The position numbers were made by a program, and so were the translations under genes. Positions 8,189 through 17,747 of a DNA stretch of 64,000 bases are shown one piece after another. The DNA comes from Paenibacillus sp. FSL R7-0204 (lineage in GTDB: Bacteria; Bacillota; Bacilli; Paenibacillales; Paenibacillaceae), in the NCBI RefSeq assembly GCF_038002225.1, contig NZ_JBBOCA010000001.1, positions 1,798,001 through 1,862,000 of the forward strand, written 5' to 3'. The first letter of the stretch is position 1. Each line of letters opens with the position of its first letter. The notes beneath the pieces were generated by a model that was given only the letters and a program-made list of their open reading frames with translations, did not search any database and was not told where the DNA came from.

Positions 8189-11100
8189 TCAGCCCTGCCT
8201 CCGCTCAGGAATCACAAAGGATACTGTAGTGCCAACGTCAGGCTGGCTGCGGATCACGAGGCCTTCGCCGTAGAGCTGGGTCAGGCGCCGGTTGGTGTTC
8301 AGCAGGCCGATGCCGCGGTGGGCCTGGAAGGTGTCGTCGAGCAGGCGGGCCACCTGCTCCTCGCTCATGCCCTTGCCGTTATCCTCCACTTCGAAGGAGG
8401 TATAGCCCTTCTGGCGGTGAATGCGGACCTGGAGCTTGCCTCCGGCTTTGCGGCTCAGCAGGCCGTGTCTGACGGCATTTTCCACAAGCGGCTGGAGGGT
8501 GAGTGGAGGAAGCAGCAGCTCGATGCCGGGATCCACCTCCCATTCGATCTGCAGACGTTCCTCGAAGCGCGCCTTCTCAATGAAGAGATAGGATTCTATT
8601 AGCTCCAGCTCATGGGATAATCCAACGAGCTGCTGCGAATTCATATAATCGAAGCTGATGCGCAGGTAGGAGGAGAAGGCCTCGCCGAGATCACGCATCT
8701 TCGGCAGGTCGAATTCACTCAGCGCCAGCAGCGCGTTCAGCGTGTTGAACAGGAAATGCGGCTGAATCTGTGCCTGGAGATAAGCTGCCTCCATCCGCAG
8801 GCTCTGGGTAACGGACTGCTTCAGTCCGGTCAGTGAGCGGACCCGGTATTTCAGCTCCAGGGCGTCCACTGGCTTGGCGACATAATCATTCGCTCCGGCC
8901 AGGAAGCCGGTATAGATGTCCGCCGGCTGGTTGCGGGCCGTGAGCAGCAGGATCGGCAGCTCTGAGAGGGAGAAGCGCTGCCGGACGATCCGGGTTAATT
9001 CATAGCCGGACATGTACGGCATCATCACATCGGCGATCAGCAGTTCCCACGGCTCGGTGCCCAGCAGCTCCAGGGCTTCCTCTGCACTGGTGGCGGTCAC
9101 CAGCTGATAATGCTCTGCCGAGAGCATGCTGGAGAGCACCTTGAGATTGACCGGATCATCGTCGACGGCCAGGATCAGAGATTTGGCTGCCCGGGAAGCA
9201 TCCTGCATCTGCGGCGGAGTGGTTAACTCCACAGGGACTGTGAGATTGCGGATATCGGACTGCTGTAATAGCAGCCGGCTCTCCTCAAGCAGCAGCCCTT
9301 GCAGCTCCGGGTTGTCTTGCTGCCTTGCGGCGGCTGTATCCTGATTCGTCTCTTCCCGGGCCCCGGCAGAGGAGGCCAGCGGGAGGGTGAAGGTGAACAC
9401 GGACCCTTTTCCCGGCTCGGAATCAACTGTGAGGTCTCCTCCGTGCAGCTCGGTCAGCTGCTTGCTGATGCTTAAGCCCAGACCGATGCCGCCGCCGTCA
9501 ATGATGCCTTTGCTGCCTTGCTCATAGGGCGAGAAGATCCGCGCCTGCGTCACCTTGTCAATCCCTGCCCCGGTATCAGCTACGCTGATCCACGCAAGCT
9601 TGCCGTCGGCTGCAGCGGAGACGGTGACCGATCCGGCCTGCGTGTATTTGATGGCATTGTGCAGCAGGTTATAGAGGATCTGCACAATCCGCTTCTCATC
9701 CCCCCAGACCGGCGGCAATGAAGCGGGAAGCTCATTACGCAGCTGCAGCCTTTTGCCTTCGATCATGAATTCGAACATCCCCAGCACGCCCGAGACGAGC
9801 GAACCCATGGCCAGCGGCTCCCGCTGGAGCACAATCCGCTTCTCCTGCAGACGGGTCACATCGAGCAGATCGTTAAGCATCAGGGACATCCGGTGGCTGA
9901 TCGTAATGAGCAGCTCCAGATCCTTAGAGCTCTGTTCGTCCAGCACCTGTTGTTCCTTGGAGGCTACAGTCTGGGCAATGCTGATAATGCCGTGCAGCGG
10001 TGTCCGCAGCTCATGGGAGGTATTGGCCAGGAATTCGTCTTTCTTCCGGTCGCTCTCCTTCAGCTGCAGGTTGAGCAGCCGGTTCTCCTCCGCATTGCGG
10101 AAGTACCGCTTGAACCAGTAAGAAGAGAAGCCGATAATGGCTGCAATGACATCTACAGGATAATACAGGATACTCCCCTTGGCATTTGATTCTATGGCTC
10201 CGCCAATTACGCTGGAGCCGATAGCGGCGGCGGCAAACAGCAGGAAGAAGGAATCCTGCTCCTGCCGCAGGACCATCCGGCCGATATAATAGATGACTCC
10301 GGCTACCGGAAGCAGGTAGAAGACCGAGAAGAACAGTCTGGCATAGACCACGTAATGTGCCGGTAAGATCAGAACATAAGCGGTATAGAGCAGGAGACCC
10401 AGCAGATAGATTTTGAACAGACGGCCGGGGCCCTCGTAGGCCGAGAAGCTGCGCGTCAGCAGCAGCATAAACAGAGACAACGCAGGATAGGCCAGCATTT
10501 TGAGCTTCAGTGCCCAGGTATAATTAATAGGGAACCAGAGCAGCAGAATCGTATCGTTATCGGCTACAATGGTAGCTGCTACTGCCATCAGCAGGAGGAA
10601 GAAGAGCAGGAACGCCCGTTGCTTCCGGTTAAAAAAGAATAAAATCCCCGCATACAGCGCGTGCAGCAGCATGATCATGAACGCCACCAGCTGGAAGCCG
10701 AGTGAATACATCCGTTCGCTATCCACCGCGGCTTGGGAGCCGAAACGGATCGACCTGACAATCCCGCCCTCCAGCGGATGGTCGTAGTTGGCTGCCCGGA
10801 CGAGGAGAACAATCTCCTGTCTTCCCGGATTCTCGTAGGCTGCGGTGTAAGAGACCGCCTTAGGGATATAGTCCCCGCTATCCGTGGACAGCTTCCCGAA
10901 GCTGGTCTCTCTCTGCTCGTTAATATCGATGCTGGAGGTGGCCTGAATCCGCTGAATCCAGAAGCCATAAGACTCTGTCTGTGACGGGTCTACGAGTATG
11001 CGCAGCTTGTATGTACCATAGCCCAGAGAGGATTGCTCCCCTTCCGGGAAGCCGCTGCTCCAGTCACCGGGAACCTGGACCACATGCGGTGTGGCCGCAG

Positions 11101-11377
11101 CAAGTAGGGCGGAATCCTCGTAGCCCAGGAGCTGGCCGGGATAGAACTCCCATTCTCCATCCAGCTGGATGGAAGGGGAATTCATGAAGTCCCAGCCACG
11201 CATATCCAGCACACCTTGCTGTGCTTCGGGATGCTCAGACGCTGTATTGGCATTGAACCACAGATAGCGCAGACTGATCAGAATGGTTAAGTAGAGAAGC
11301 AGCAATAGAGCCTGCTTGGGGTTGAATCTGGCTCGTGCCTTCATTAGGTGTGTACTCATCGAGGTTATCTTCATCAT
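8189..11377 (-). CDS. Hybrid sensor kinase: 7TMR-DISM, HisKA, REC and LytS-type kinase
   Basis: A 1062-residue membrane protein. A first transmembrane segment (about 20-40) and an extracellular 7TMR-DISM sensor (DMRGWDFMNSPSIQLDGEWE) precede about seven membrane helices (about 220-430). Then come a HisKA helix with the phospho-acceptor in LANTSHELRTPLHG, an HATPase (NLLHNAIKY, DTGAGI, GGGIGLGLSI), a receiver (VDDDPVNLK, phospho-Asp in IADVMMPYMSG, Lys in VAKPVD), and finally a LytS/YesM-type module (QIQPHFLFNTLNALL, second HATPase PLVENAVRHGL). Two complete kinase modules in one chain are notable. No partner response regulator is adjacent. The exact start among several Met codons is uncertain. 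Confidence 0.88.
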   Translation of the reverse strand: MMKITSMSTHLMKARARFNPKQALLLLLYLTILISLRYLWFNANTASEHPEAQQGVLDMRGWDFMNSPSIQLDGEWEFYPGQLLGYEDSALLAAATPHVVQVPGDWSSGFPEGEQSSLGYGTYKLRILVDPSQTESYGFWIQRIQATSSIDINEQRETSFGKLSTDSGDYIPKAVSYTAAYENPGRQEIVLLVRAANYDHPLEGGIVRSIRFGSQAAVDSERMYSLGFQLVAFMIMLLHALYAGILFFFNRKQRAFLLFFLLLMAVAATIVADNDTILLLWFPINYTWALKLKMLAYPALSLFMLLLTRSFSAYEGPGRLFKIYLLGLLLYTAYVLILPAHYVVYARLFFSVFYLLPVAGVIYYIGRMVLRQEQDSFFLLFAAAAIGSSVIGGAIESNAKGSILYYPVDVIAAIIGFSSYWFKRYFRNAEENRLLNLQLKESDRKKDEFLANTSHELRTPLHGIISIAQTVASKEQQVLDEQSSKDLELLITISHRMSLMLNDLLDVTRLQEKRIVLQREPLAMGSLVSGVLGMFEFMIEGKRLQLRNELPASLPPVWGDEKRIVQILYNLLHNAIKYTQAGSVTVSAAADGKLAWISVADTGAGIDKVTQARIFSPYEQGSKGIIDGGGIGLGLSISKQLTELHGGDLTVDSEPGKGSVFTFTLPLASSAGAREETNQDTAAARQQDNPELQGLLLEESRLLLQQSDIRNLTVPVELTTPPQMQDASRAAKSLILAVDDDPVNLKVLSSMLSAEHYQLVTATSAEEALELLGTEPWELLIADVMMPYMSGYELTRIVRQRFSLSELPILLLTARNQPADIYTGFLAGANDYVAKPVDALELKYRVRSLTGLKQSVTQSLRMEAAYLQAQIQPHFLFNTLNALLALSEFDLPKMRDLGEAFSSYLRISFDYMNSQQLVGLSHELELIESYLFIEKARFEERLQIEWEVDPGIELLLPPLTLQPLVENAVRHGLLSRKAGGKLQVRIHRQKGYTSFEVEDNGKGMSEEQVARLLDDTFQAHRGIGLLNTNRRLTQLYGEGLVIRSQPDVGTTVSFVIPERRQG

Positions 11378-11413
11378 ACGGTTTCAATTCGACATCTGTG
11401 ATCCTTATCCTGC

Positions 11414-12316
11414 TTACCCCCAGATGCCAATTAGCAGTATTCCGCAGAAAATGACAACCGAGCATATCATCCGCCGCAGGCCCTGCCGCTCCTTCAAGAG
11501 CAGCACACCGAGGAGCGTAGCGAATATGGTTCCGATCTCCCGCAGCGGGCTGATGTGGGCAAGCGGTGCCTGCTGAAGTGCGAACAGGAACAGCAGATAG
11601 GAGCCCGGATTCAGCACGCTGCCCAGCAGGATGGTGAATTTGTTGCGGCGCCACTCTTCAAGCAGCTTCCGCGATCTCAGGACGGCTGGGGTCAGTCCGG
11701 CAACGAAGCCGATATTGGTGACCTCAAGCAGGGCCAGCGGCGACATATGCTGAAGGTTCAGCTTATCGACGAATACGTAGCAGGTAGTGCATAATCCCAC
11801 GCAGAGAGCCATGAGTATCGGTGTATAGTAGCCTAAGGTGGTGCCGGGGCCGGAGGAAGCCGGAGTGCCGGACACAGACCCGGAGGAAGCCGGGAGGCTT
11901 CTTCTTGCGCCGATTCCGCTGAGGACAGCGAAGCCGCCGAGCATGCAGCAGATCCCGATCCAGCCGTAGACAGACAAGGATTCCTTCAGGAAAATAACGC
12001 CGATCAGCGGGATCAGCAGCGTGCTTGTCCCCCGCATTACCGGGTAAATCTGGGACAGGTCGCCCATCTCATAGGTTATGGATAAAAGCCAGGAATATAA
12101 GGCCTGCAGCGCTACAGACAGCAGCAGCAGAGCGTAAGCGCCGGCGGCCAGCGGCTGTGTCCACAGCTCGATAAGCAGCACCGGCAGCAGCAGCACCGTG
12201 GAGACCATCATGATCGACCACAGGAAGCTGCTTTTATTCAGGCTTCTTTTGGTGAACATGCTCCACACCGCGTGGCACATTCCGGAAGCCAGCACCAAAA
12301 GAATTGGCAGCAGCAT
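11414..12316 (-). CDS. EamA/DMT family permease
   Basis: A 300-residue integral membrane protein with about ten hydrophobic helices arranged as two EamA halves, starting MLLPILLVLASGMCHAVWSM. The signature of the second half, INFQHMSPLAL-like helix followed by PLAHISPLREIGTIFATLLG, is typical of drug/metabolite transporters. A GAGGGG site lies about 11 nt before ATG 12316. It follows the phosphoesterase gene by 25 nt on the same strand and the two may be co-transcribed. The substrate cannot be predicted from sequence. Confidence 0.8.
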   Translation of the reverse strand: MLLPILLVLASGMCHAVWSMFTKRSLNKSSFLWSIMMVSTVLLLPVLLIELWTQPLAAGAYALLLLSVALQALYSWLLSITYEMGDLSQIYPVMRGTSTLLIPLIGVIFLKESLSVYGWIGICCMLGGFAVLSGIGARRSLPASSGSVSGTPASSGPGTTLGYYTPILMALCVGLCTTCYVFVDKLNLQHMSPLALLEVTNIGFVAGLTPAVLRSRKLLEEWRRNKFTILLGSVLNPGSYLLFLFALQQAPLAHISPLREIGTIFATLLGVLLLKERQGLRRMICSVVIFCGILLIGIWG

Positions 12317-12341
12317 TAATAGTCAACCCCTCAAGAAGTAG

Positions 12342-13310
12342 TTAATGTTGTGGTTCGGCAGCAGGGAGAGGTGTATGGGCGGGTTGTTCCGTGCACCGGG
12401 AGCCGTCTGCCAGCCGGAGCCAGGTCTCGAAGGACGGCTGGTCCTGCTCTAGACGGATGACGCGCGCGCCCCGCTTCAGGTTGTCGTGCCCGTAAGTATT
12501 ATAGCCCGTTGCCCGGCCATAGCTGAGGCGGATGCCATGCAGCGTGCCGGTGAAATCATTGATATGGTCATGTCCGCAAAAGGTGCCTGCCACATCGCCC
12601 ATCTCTACGAGGGTGGCGAATAACCCTGAATTCAGAACCGGAGCACAGACCCGTTCATACTTGTGTCCGTAACAAACTTGGGTGTTCCACATCTCGTCAT
12701 ATTCGGGCAGCGGGATATGGAAGAACGCCAGTGCAGGCCGCTTCGCTTGACCTTCTCTGGGATTCAGCCGCGCAGACTGCCCTGCCAGCCAATCCATCTG
12801 GTTACGCCGGACCCAGCTATACCCGGGAATCTGCTCCAGCGGAGAGTAGGCACCCGTATCAAGCATATAGAGGATGGCTCCCGTATGTTTGCCCGCGCCT
12901 TCAATCTCCAGGACGTAATTGCTTGAACCGGCCAGCTCCGCCGGACCAGCCTCAGCCAGACACTGCGGAGACTCCTGCGCAATCTCCATCAGCTCGCTGT
13001 AGGTCACTCCGTTCTCCGTATCGTGGTTGCCGAATACGAACGCCCAAGGCACACCGGAATTCACTACAGCAGCCAAGGCATCGCGGAAGGCCTGCTTGGG
13101 GTCCTGGCAAGGCAGCCCGCCTTCACGGACCGGTCCCGTATAGATCGTATCTCCTGTGAAAATAACCAGGTCCGGCTGCTCCGCCTTCAGTACCAGCTCC
13201 ATCAGCTCCCGGGTCTGCTGATCCTCTGCTCTTCCATCCATCCAGTGGAGGTCGGTGAACTGTACGATGGTGAAGGTACCGTCTGGCCGAAATGATAATT
13301 TACTGTTCAT
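12342..13310 (-). CDS. Calcineurin-like metallophosphoesterase
   Basis: A 322-residue cytosolic phosphoesterase carrying the metal-binding motifs in order: FTDLHW (D-x-H), GDTIYTGP (GD), FGNHDTEN (GNHD), a His in FFHIPLPEY and GHDHINDF (GHDH). The longest frame begins 41 codons earlier, but AGAGGGG stands about 8 nt before the ATG at 13310 and the upstream codons look non-coding, so the shorter start is used. It is similar to bacterial DevT-like or purple-phosphatase-like enzymes; the substrate is unknown. It precedes the EamA permease on the same strand. Confidence 0.85.
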   Translation of the reverse strand: MNSKLSFRPDGTFTIVQFTDLHWMDGRAEDQQTRELMELVLKAEQPDLVIFTGDTIYTGPVREGGLPCQDPKQAFRDALAAVVNSGVPWAFVFGNHDTENGVTYSELMEIAQESPQCLAEAGPAELAGSSNYVLEIEGAGKHTGAILYMLDTGAYSPLEQIPGYSWVRRNQMDWLAGQSARLNPREGQAKRPALAFFHIPLPEYDEMWNTQVCYGHKYERVCAPVLNSGLFATLVEMGDVAGTFCGHDHINDFTGTLHGIRLSYGRATGYNTYGHDNLKRGARVIRLEQDQPSFETWLRLADGSRCTEQPAHTPLPAAEPQH

Positions 13311-13977
13311 GCGGGAAATCCCCTCTCTTTTCAATCCGATTATGGGTAAGGCAGTAAGGCGTGTAGTGATGTAATAGTGCGGCGTTTGTTGATTCAATGT
13401 GTTGTTGATTTGTGTTTCTTTATGTTGTTTCATGTTGATTTTAGGCTCGTTTGGTTATTCTGTCAAGCCTCCTAGGAGCACGAAATTAGGCAAAAGCTCA
13501 CTCTGCTGTATAAAGTACAATGGGAACCACACCCACATGTCTACAAGGGATATTTCTGTGCTAGCGGGTCCGCATTGACAAGTGGAATTCAGATTCATAT
13601 ACTGATGAAAACAACATAAATACACTAGAAACAACATTTCGTCTGGAGATACCCAACATAAATTTTATTTTACTAGGTCGTGTCTGAAAACTAAAAAATA
13701 ATCTTTGAGAAAAATGAATGGAGTATTAAGCATGATTCAGCCTATGGCTCAGAGGCGATTCGAAATTGGCTTACATCCCATAATGATAATCTTTGTATAC
13801 GCTGAACGAGATAAAGCAGAAGCTTTTGCAATTAACCATTCGGGTGATTACAAGTATTGCGAAGATTTAACGGAAGAACTTGTGTTTGGTTTGAAAAACA
13901 ATTGTTTGTAATTTTATGTTACTTAATGTGATACAGGTACGTATAACACCTTAAAATATATATTGGGGTGTTATATA
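13311..13977. other. AT-rich intergenic stretch without a convincing gene
   Basis: Base composition turns clearly AT-rich here and remains so to about 14680, unlike the flanking genes. A 66-codon frame (ATG 13714 to 13911) has no good ribosome binding site and no recognisable motif. I see no hairpin-plus-T-run terminator or known RNA. It may be an insertion or a decayed region. Confidence 0.5.
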
Positions 13978-14505
13978 ATGAGAGATAATCACTGGGCAGT
14001 AAAATGTGCCGTTGTATTTTTGATTCTTGTTACTGTTGTTAACTTGGGTGTATCAATCTGGTCAACTCTTGAATTCAATAGATTAACGAAAGATTATAAG
14101 AACTCAAGACAAGAACTTAGTATGACAAAAGGTTTTAAAAATGTTATGGATTCTTTTGCAAAAATAGCTGGTAATTTAAGCACAGATAAACCACAGATTA
14201 ATGAAGAAGCTATTACTGAGCTTCAAGTAAAATTGCAACAATTTAAAAGTACAGCTATATCAACTTCTATACATATGATTCTAAGTACAATTGCAAGTTT
14301 AATCACAACTGCTATATTATTTGTACCTAAGCAAATAATGCAGTTAATCGAAAAGTTTATTGATATACCATATTATAGTTTTAATCATTATGATAATTAT
14401 GATTATGACTCCGTTTTAAAATTTAAAGCAATAATGATTATGGTAAATATAGGTATTTTGATACAGGATATTTATGGACTGTCAGGAACATTTAAATACT
14501 TATAA
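13978..14505 (+). CDS. Small membrane protein of unknown function
   Basis: A 175-residue protein with an N-terminal hydrophobic helix (AVKCAVVFLILVTVVNLGVS), a charged helical region to about residue 85, and two further hydrophobic segments (HMILSTIASLITTAILFV and IMIMVNIGILIQDIYGL). ATG 13978 follows GGGGTG by 8 nt; an upstream TTG at 13963 is less likely. The gene is strongly AT-rich with AT-ending codons, unlike its neighbours, which suggests recent acquisition. The N-terminal helix-plus-coil layout could be a holin- or sensor-like membrane anchor, but I do not recognise a family. Confidence 0.6.
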   Translation: MRDNHWAVKCAVVFLILVTVVNLGVSIWSTLEFNRLTKDYKNSRQELSMTKGFKNVMDSFAKIAGNLSTDKPQINEEAITELQVKLQQFKSTAISTSIHMILSTIASLITTAILFVPKQIMQLIEKFIDIPYYSFNHYDNYDYDSVLKFKAIMIMVNIGILIQDIYGLSGTFKYL

Positions 14506-14691
14506 ACTAATTGCACTACCTAAAGGGAAAAGCTATGCGCTGTCCCTTTAAAATTGATTGGTATCTGTTCAAAGAACGACATTTGCTGGAATGCTTTTTC
14601 ATTAAAATCAAGTATTTCCGTCGCATGGCCACTCGTTACGACAAGTTAGCCAATTAATATATCAAATCAACAACGACTGGAGGAAGCAGGG

Positions 14692-15462
14692 ATGTCGCTG
14701 ACCTATGAAGAACGCAAGCACACGATTCTCGCCCAGCTCGAGCTTGCGGGGAAGGTGCAGGTGCATTTTCTCGCGGAGCGGTTCGGGGTGACGACGGAGA
14801 CGATCCGGCGCGATCTTGACCGGCTGGAGAAGGAAGGGCGGCTGCGCAAGGTGTATGGGGGAGCGGTACGAATCCGCTCGGAGAACCATGAGCCTACGTT
14901 CATGAAGCGCGCCCAGACGCATCTGGAGGACAAGCAGGCCATCGGCGGGCTGGCTGCCTCACTTATTCAGGACGGCGAGACGGTCATCCTCGACAACGGG
15001 ACAACAACCCTTGAGATTATGCGCGCGCTTAAGGACCGTACACAGGTGACGGTGATTACGAACTCTGTTCCCGTGCTGAATTGTGCGCTGGAGCAGTTTG
15101 CGGGGAAGGTTATTTTTGCCGGGGGTGAGGTGAATGCAGGGTATCAGGCGGCAGTAGGGGGCACCGCCCATGATCTGCTGAGTCAGTTCAAGGTGAATAA
15201 GGCGTTCATCTCTGCCGGAGGGATCTCGCTCTCGGAGGGCATCACCGACTACCACCTGGAGGAAGCCCTGATCTCCCGCAAAATGATGGAACGGGCCGAG
15301 GAATCCATTCTGGTCGCGGATCATTCCAAATTTGGCATCACTACCTTTGCCCAGATCGCTCCGCTAGAGCATATCTCCATGGTGCTGACCGACAGCGGCT
15401 GCTCTGCAGAATGGAAGGATGCCTTTGCCCGGCTGGATATCGAGCTGCTGACCGGGGCGTAA
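14692..15462 (+). CDS. DeoR/GlpR family transcriptional regulator
   Basis: A 256-residue regulator with an N-terminal DeoR winged helix (ERKHTILAQLELAGKVQVHF, FGVTTETIRRDLDRLEKEG, VYGGAV) and a DeoRC sugar-phosphate sensing domain (DNGTTTLEIMRAL, ITNSVPVLN, FAGGEVN, AGGISLSEGITDYHLEEA, ILVADHSKFG). Such proteins usually repress sugar-use genes and respond to a phosphorylated sugar. ATG 14692 follows GGAGGAAG. The gene converges on the GH3/GH94 operon and shares a terminator with it. Whether it controls that operon is not shown; the LacI gene at 25083 is the better candidate there. Confidence 0.9.
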   Translation: MSLTYEERKHTILAQLELAGKVQVHFLAERFGVTTETIRRDLDRLEKEGRLRKVYGGAVRIRSENHEPTFMKRAQTHLEDKQAIGGLAASLIQDGETVILDNGTTTLEIMRALKDRTQVTVITNSVPVLNCALEQFAGKVIFAGGEVNAGYQAAVGGTAHDLLSQFKVNKAFISAGGISLSEGITDYHLEEALISRKMMERAEESILVADHSKFGITTFAQIAPLEHISMVLTDSGCSAEWKDAFARLDIELLTGA

Positions 15463-15481
15463 CGCAGAGCTGTGCAATACA

Positions 15482-15527
15482 AATAGCGCCAATCCCTACA
15501 CTTGTGAAGTGGAGGATTGGCGCTATT
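15482..15527. terminator. Bidirectional terminator
   Basis: A 14-bp perfect stem AATAGCGCCAATCC/GGATTGGCGCTATT sits between the convergent DeoR (+) and GH3 (-) genes. Confidence 0.85.
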
Positions 15528-15552
15528 TATTATGTTTATGGGGTTAGTATAA

Positions 15553-17718
15553 TCAGCCGATCCAGATCCGCTGCGTGCTATGATCGCCGGAATTGGCACC
15601 AATCATAATATCGAAGTCTCCAGGCTCGAACACGAGCTGATCATCCTGGCCGTAGAACATGAGCATGTCTCTGGTAATCTCGAAGGATACCGTCTGCTTC
15701 TCATGCGGGGCAAGGGTAATCTGCTTGAAGCCCTTCAGCTCCTTGCCGGGACGGACCACACTTGCGGTAACATCGCGGATATAGAGCTGAACCGTCTCCT
15801 TGCCGGTAACCTCCGAGGTGTTCTCCACCTGGATGGCGGCAAGCGCCTTGCCGTCTGCTGCAGCTTCTACTGTGAAGCCGCTGTAGGCAAACTTGGAATA
15901 GCTCAGGCCGTAGCCGAAGCAGAACAGCGGATCATTTGGAATATCCAGATAGCGGGTTACATAACGCACATTCGGATACTGGGGATCATAAGGGCGTCCA
16001 GTCTGATAAGCATTATAGTACACAGGAATCTGTCCCACGGAGTAAGGGAAGCTCATGGAGAGGCGTCCGGACGGGTTATAATCGCCGAACAGCACATCTG
16101 CAATGGAATTCCCCGACTCGGTGCCGAGGAACCAGGCCTGTACCAGCGCGTCACTTGACTCAAGCACTGGCGCAAGCTCCAGCGGACGGCCGCTGAACAC
16201 AATGGTGACCACCGGCTTGCCGGTTGCCTTGAGGCGGTGGATCAGCTTCTCCTGATTGGCGGACAGCCGCAGGCTGGCCTTACTGCCGCCTTCCCCGGTA
16301 TCCTGCTGATTCTCGCCGACTGCGGCAAGAATCACATCACAGTCCTTCAGCTGCTCGTAAGCCGCTTCGGAAGCATCCTCCACATCGAATACACCCTCCA
16401 GCATGCTTCCCAGCTCGCCGGTCATGGCTGTGAGCAGGTCTGCTGCCGGGATTTTGCCGGTAATGCCGGTGTAGAGGGAGACCGCCGGGTCTTTCTCGGT
16501 ACCGGCCCAGCCGCCAAGAACATTGATCGAGGCAGCGAAGGGACCGGCGAGGCCAATCTTCATGCCGCGCGTAAGCGGCAGGACTCCGCCTTCGTTCTTC
16601 AGCAGAACGATCGAGCGGGCACCCATCTCACGTGCCGCCTGAAGATGCTCTGGACTTGGCTTATCGGCTTCGTCAGCTACAGGGTCGGCATCCTTGAACG
16701 GATTGTCGAACAGGCCGAGGGCATCCTTAAGCTCCAGTACCCGCGTAACCGCTTCGTCGATGAGGCGGAGGTCAAGCAGACCTTCTTCAATAAGCGAAGT
16801 AGCGTGGTTCAGATAGTGGGTGGACATCATTTCGATATCCAGTCCGGCTAACAGGCTCTTCAGAGCAGCTTCACGTCCGTCTTGCGCTGCGCCGTGGGGC
16901 ACCAGCTCGTTCACGGAGTTGAAGTCGGCGATGGTGACGCCATCGAAGCCCCATTCCTCGCGGAGAATACCGCGCAGGAGCTTGCTGTTGCCGCTGGACG
17001 GAATGCGGTCAATGGTATTGAACGCAGCCATCACCATAGCGACACCGGCATCTACCGCCGCCTTGTAGGCTGGCAGATAGAACTCGCGGAGTACGCCGGT
17101 GGACATGTCTACCGTGTTATATTCACGGCCGCCTTCAGGCGCACCGTAGCCGGCGAAATGCTTCACGCAGGCAGCGATCCGCCCCGGCTCCTTCAGATCC
17201 TTGCCCTGGTAGCCCCGGACCATGCTCTCGGTCACCCGGGCGTTCAGATAAGGGTCCTCACCGGAGGTCTCCATGACCCGGCCCCAGCGCGGATCGCGCA
17301 CGAGGTCGGTCATCGGAGAGAAGGTGAGGTGAATGCCTGCGGCAGCGCTCTCCCGCGCAGCTACCTCAGCGAACTGCTCACAGGCATCGAGGTCGAAAGA
17401 ACAACCCATGGCGAGCGGAATCGGAAGAATGGTCCGGTAGCCGTGAATGACATCGGCCATGAAGATCAGCGGAATCTTCAGGCGGCTGGATTCCAGATGC
17501 CGGGTCTGCAGCTCAATGACATTCCGGGCGCCGATGCCGTTCAGAACGCTTCCGATGCTTTTGATCACCTGCGGCTCGATATTAAGTTCTTTGAATGGAC
17601 CCGTCAAATCCACGGTATCATCCAGACCCCAATAGTATGGACCAAGCTGGGTAAGCTGGGCTAACTTCTCGTCTAGTGTCATATCGTTCACGAGATCCTG
17701 GATAAACGGTTTAGTCAT
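15553..17718 (-). CDS. GH3 beta-glucosidase, probably acting on sophoro-oligosaccharides
   Basis: A 721-residue GH3 enzyme with no signal peptide, hence cytoplasmic. The N-terminal TIM barrel has KHFAGYGAPEGGREYN, and the region around the usual GH3 nucleophile Asp reads FDGVTIADFNS. The alpha/beta sandwich domain (about 390-580) is followed by a fibronectin III-like C-terminal domain (ETVQLYIRDV). It lies 29 nt after the GH94 gene on the same strand, so the two form an operon. Length and context match, from memory, the Listeria innocua GH3 enzyme that hydrolyses beta-1,2-glucooligosaccharides next to its phosphorylase. Family assignment is firm; linkage specificity is inferred from the neighbour. 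Confidence 0.85.
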   Translation of the reverse strand: MTKPFIQDLVNDMTLDEKLAQLTQLGPYYWGLDDTVDLTGPFKELNIEPQVIKSIGSVLNGIGARNVIELQTRHLESSRLKIPLIFMADVIHGYRTILPIPLAMGCSFDLDACEQFAEVAARESAAAGIHLTFSPMTDLVRDPRWGRVMETSGEDPYLNARVTESMVRGYQGKDLKEPGRIAACVKHFAGYGAPEGGREYNTVDMSTGVLREFYLPAYKAAVDAGVAMVMAAFNTIDRIPSSGNSKLLRGILREEWGFDGVTIADFNSVNELVPHGAAQDGREAALKSLLAGLDIEMMSTHYLNHATSLIEEGLLDLRLIDEAVTRVLELKDALGLFDNPFKDADPVADEADKPSPEHLQAAREMGARSIVLLKNEGGVLPLTRGMKIGLAGPFAASINVLGGWAGTEKDPAVSLYTGITGKIPAADLLTAMTGELGSMLEGVFDVEDASEAAYEQLKDCDVILAAVGENQQDTGEGGSKASLRLSANQEKLIHRLKATGKPVVTIVFSGRPLELAPVLESSDALVQAWFLGTESGNSIADVLFGDYNPSGRLSMSFPYSVGQIPVYYNAYQTGRPYDPQYPNVRYVTRYLDIPNDPLFCFGYGLSYSKFAYSGFTVEAAADGKALAAIQVENTSEVTGKETVQLYIRDVTASVVRPGKELKGFKQITLAPHEKQTVSFEITRDMLMFYGQDDQLVFEPGDFDIMIGANSGDHSTQRIWIG

Positions 17719-17747
17719 GGCTAACTCCTTCGTAAGCGTACTGAAAG

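Noticed and set aside
13714..13911. A 66-codon frame in the AT-rich region
   Set aside because: There is no ribosome binding site and no recognisable motif; it is too weak to call as a gene.
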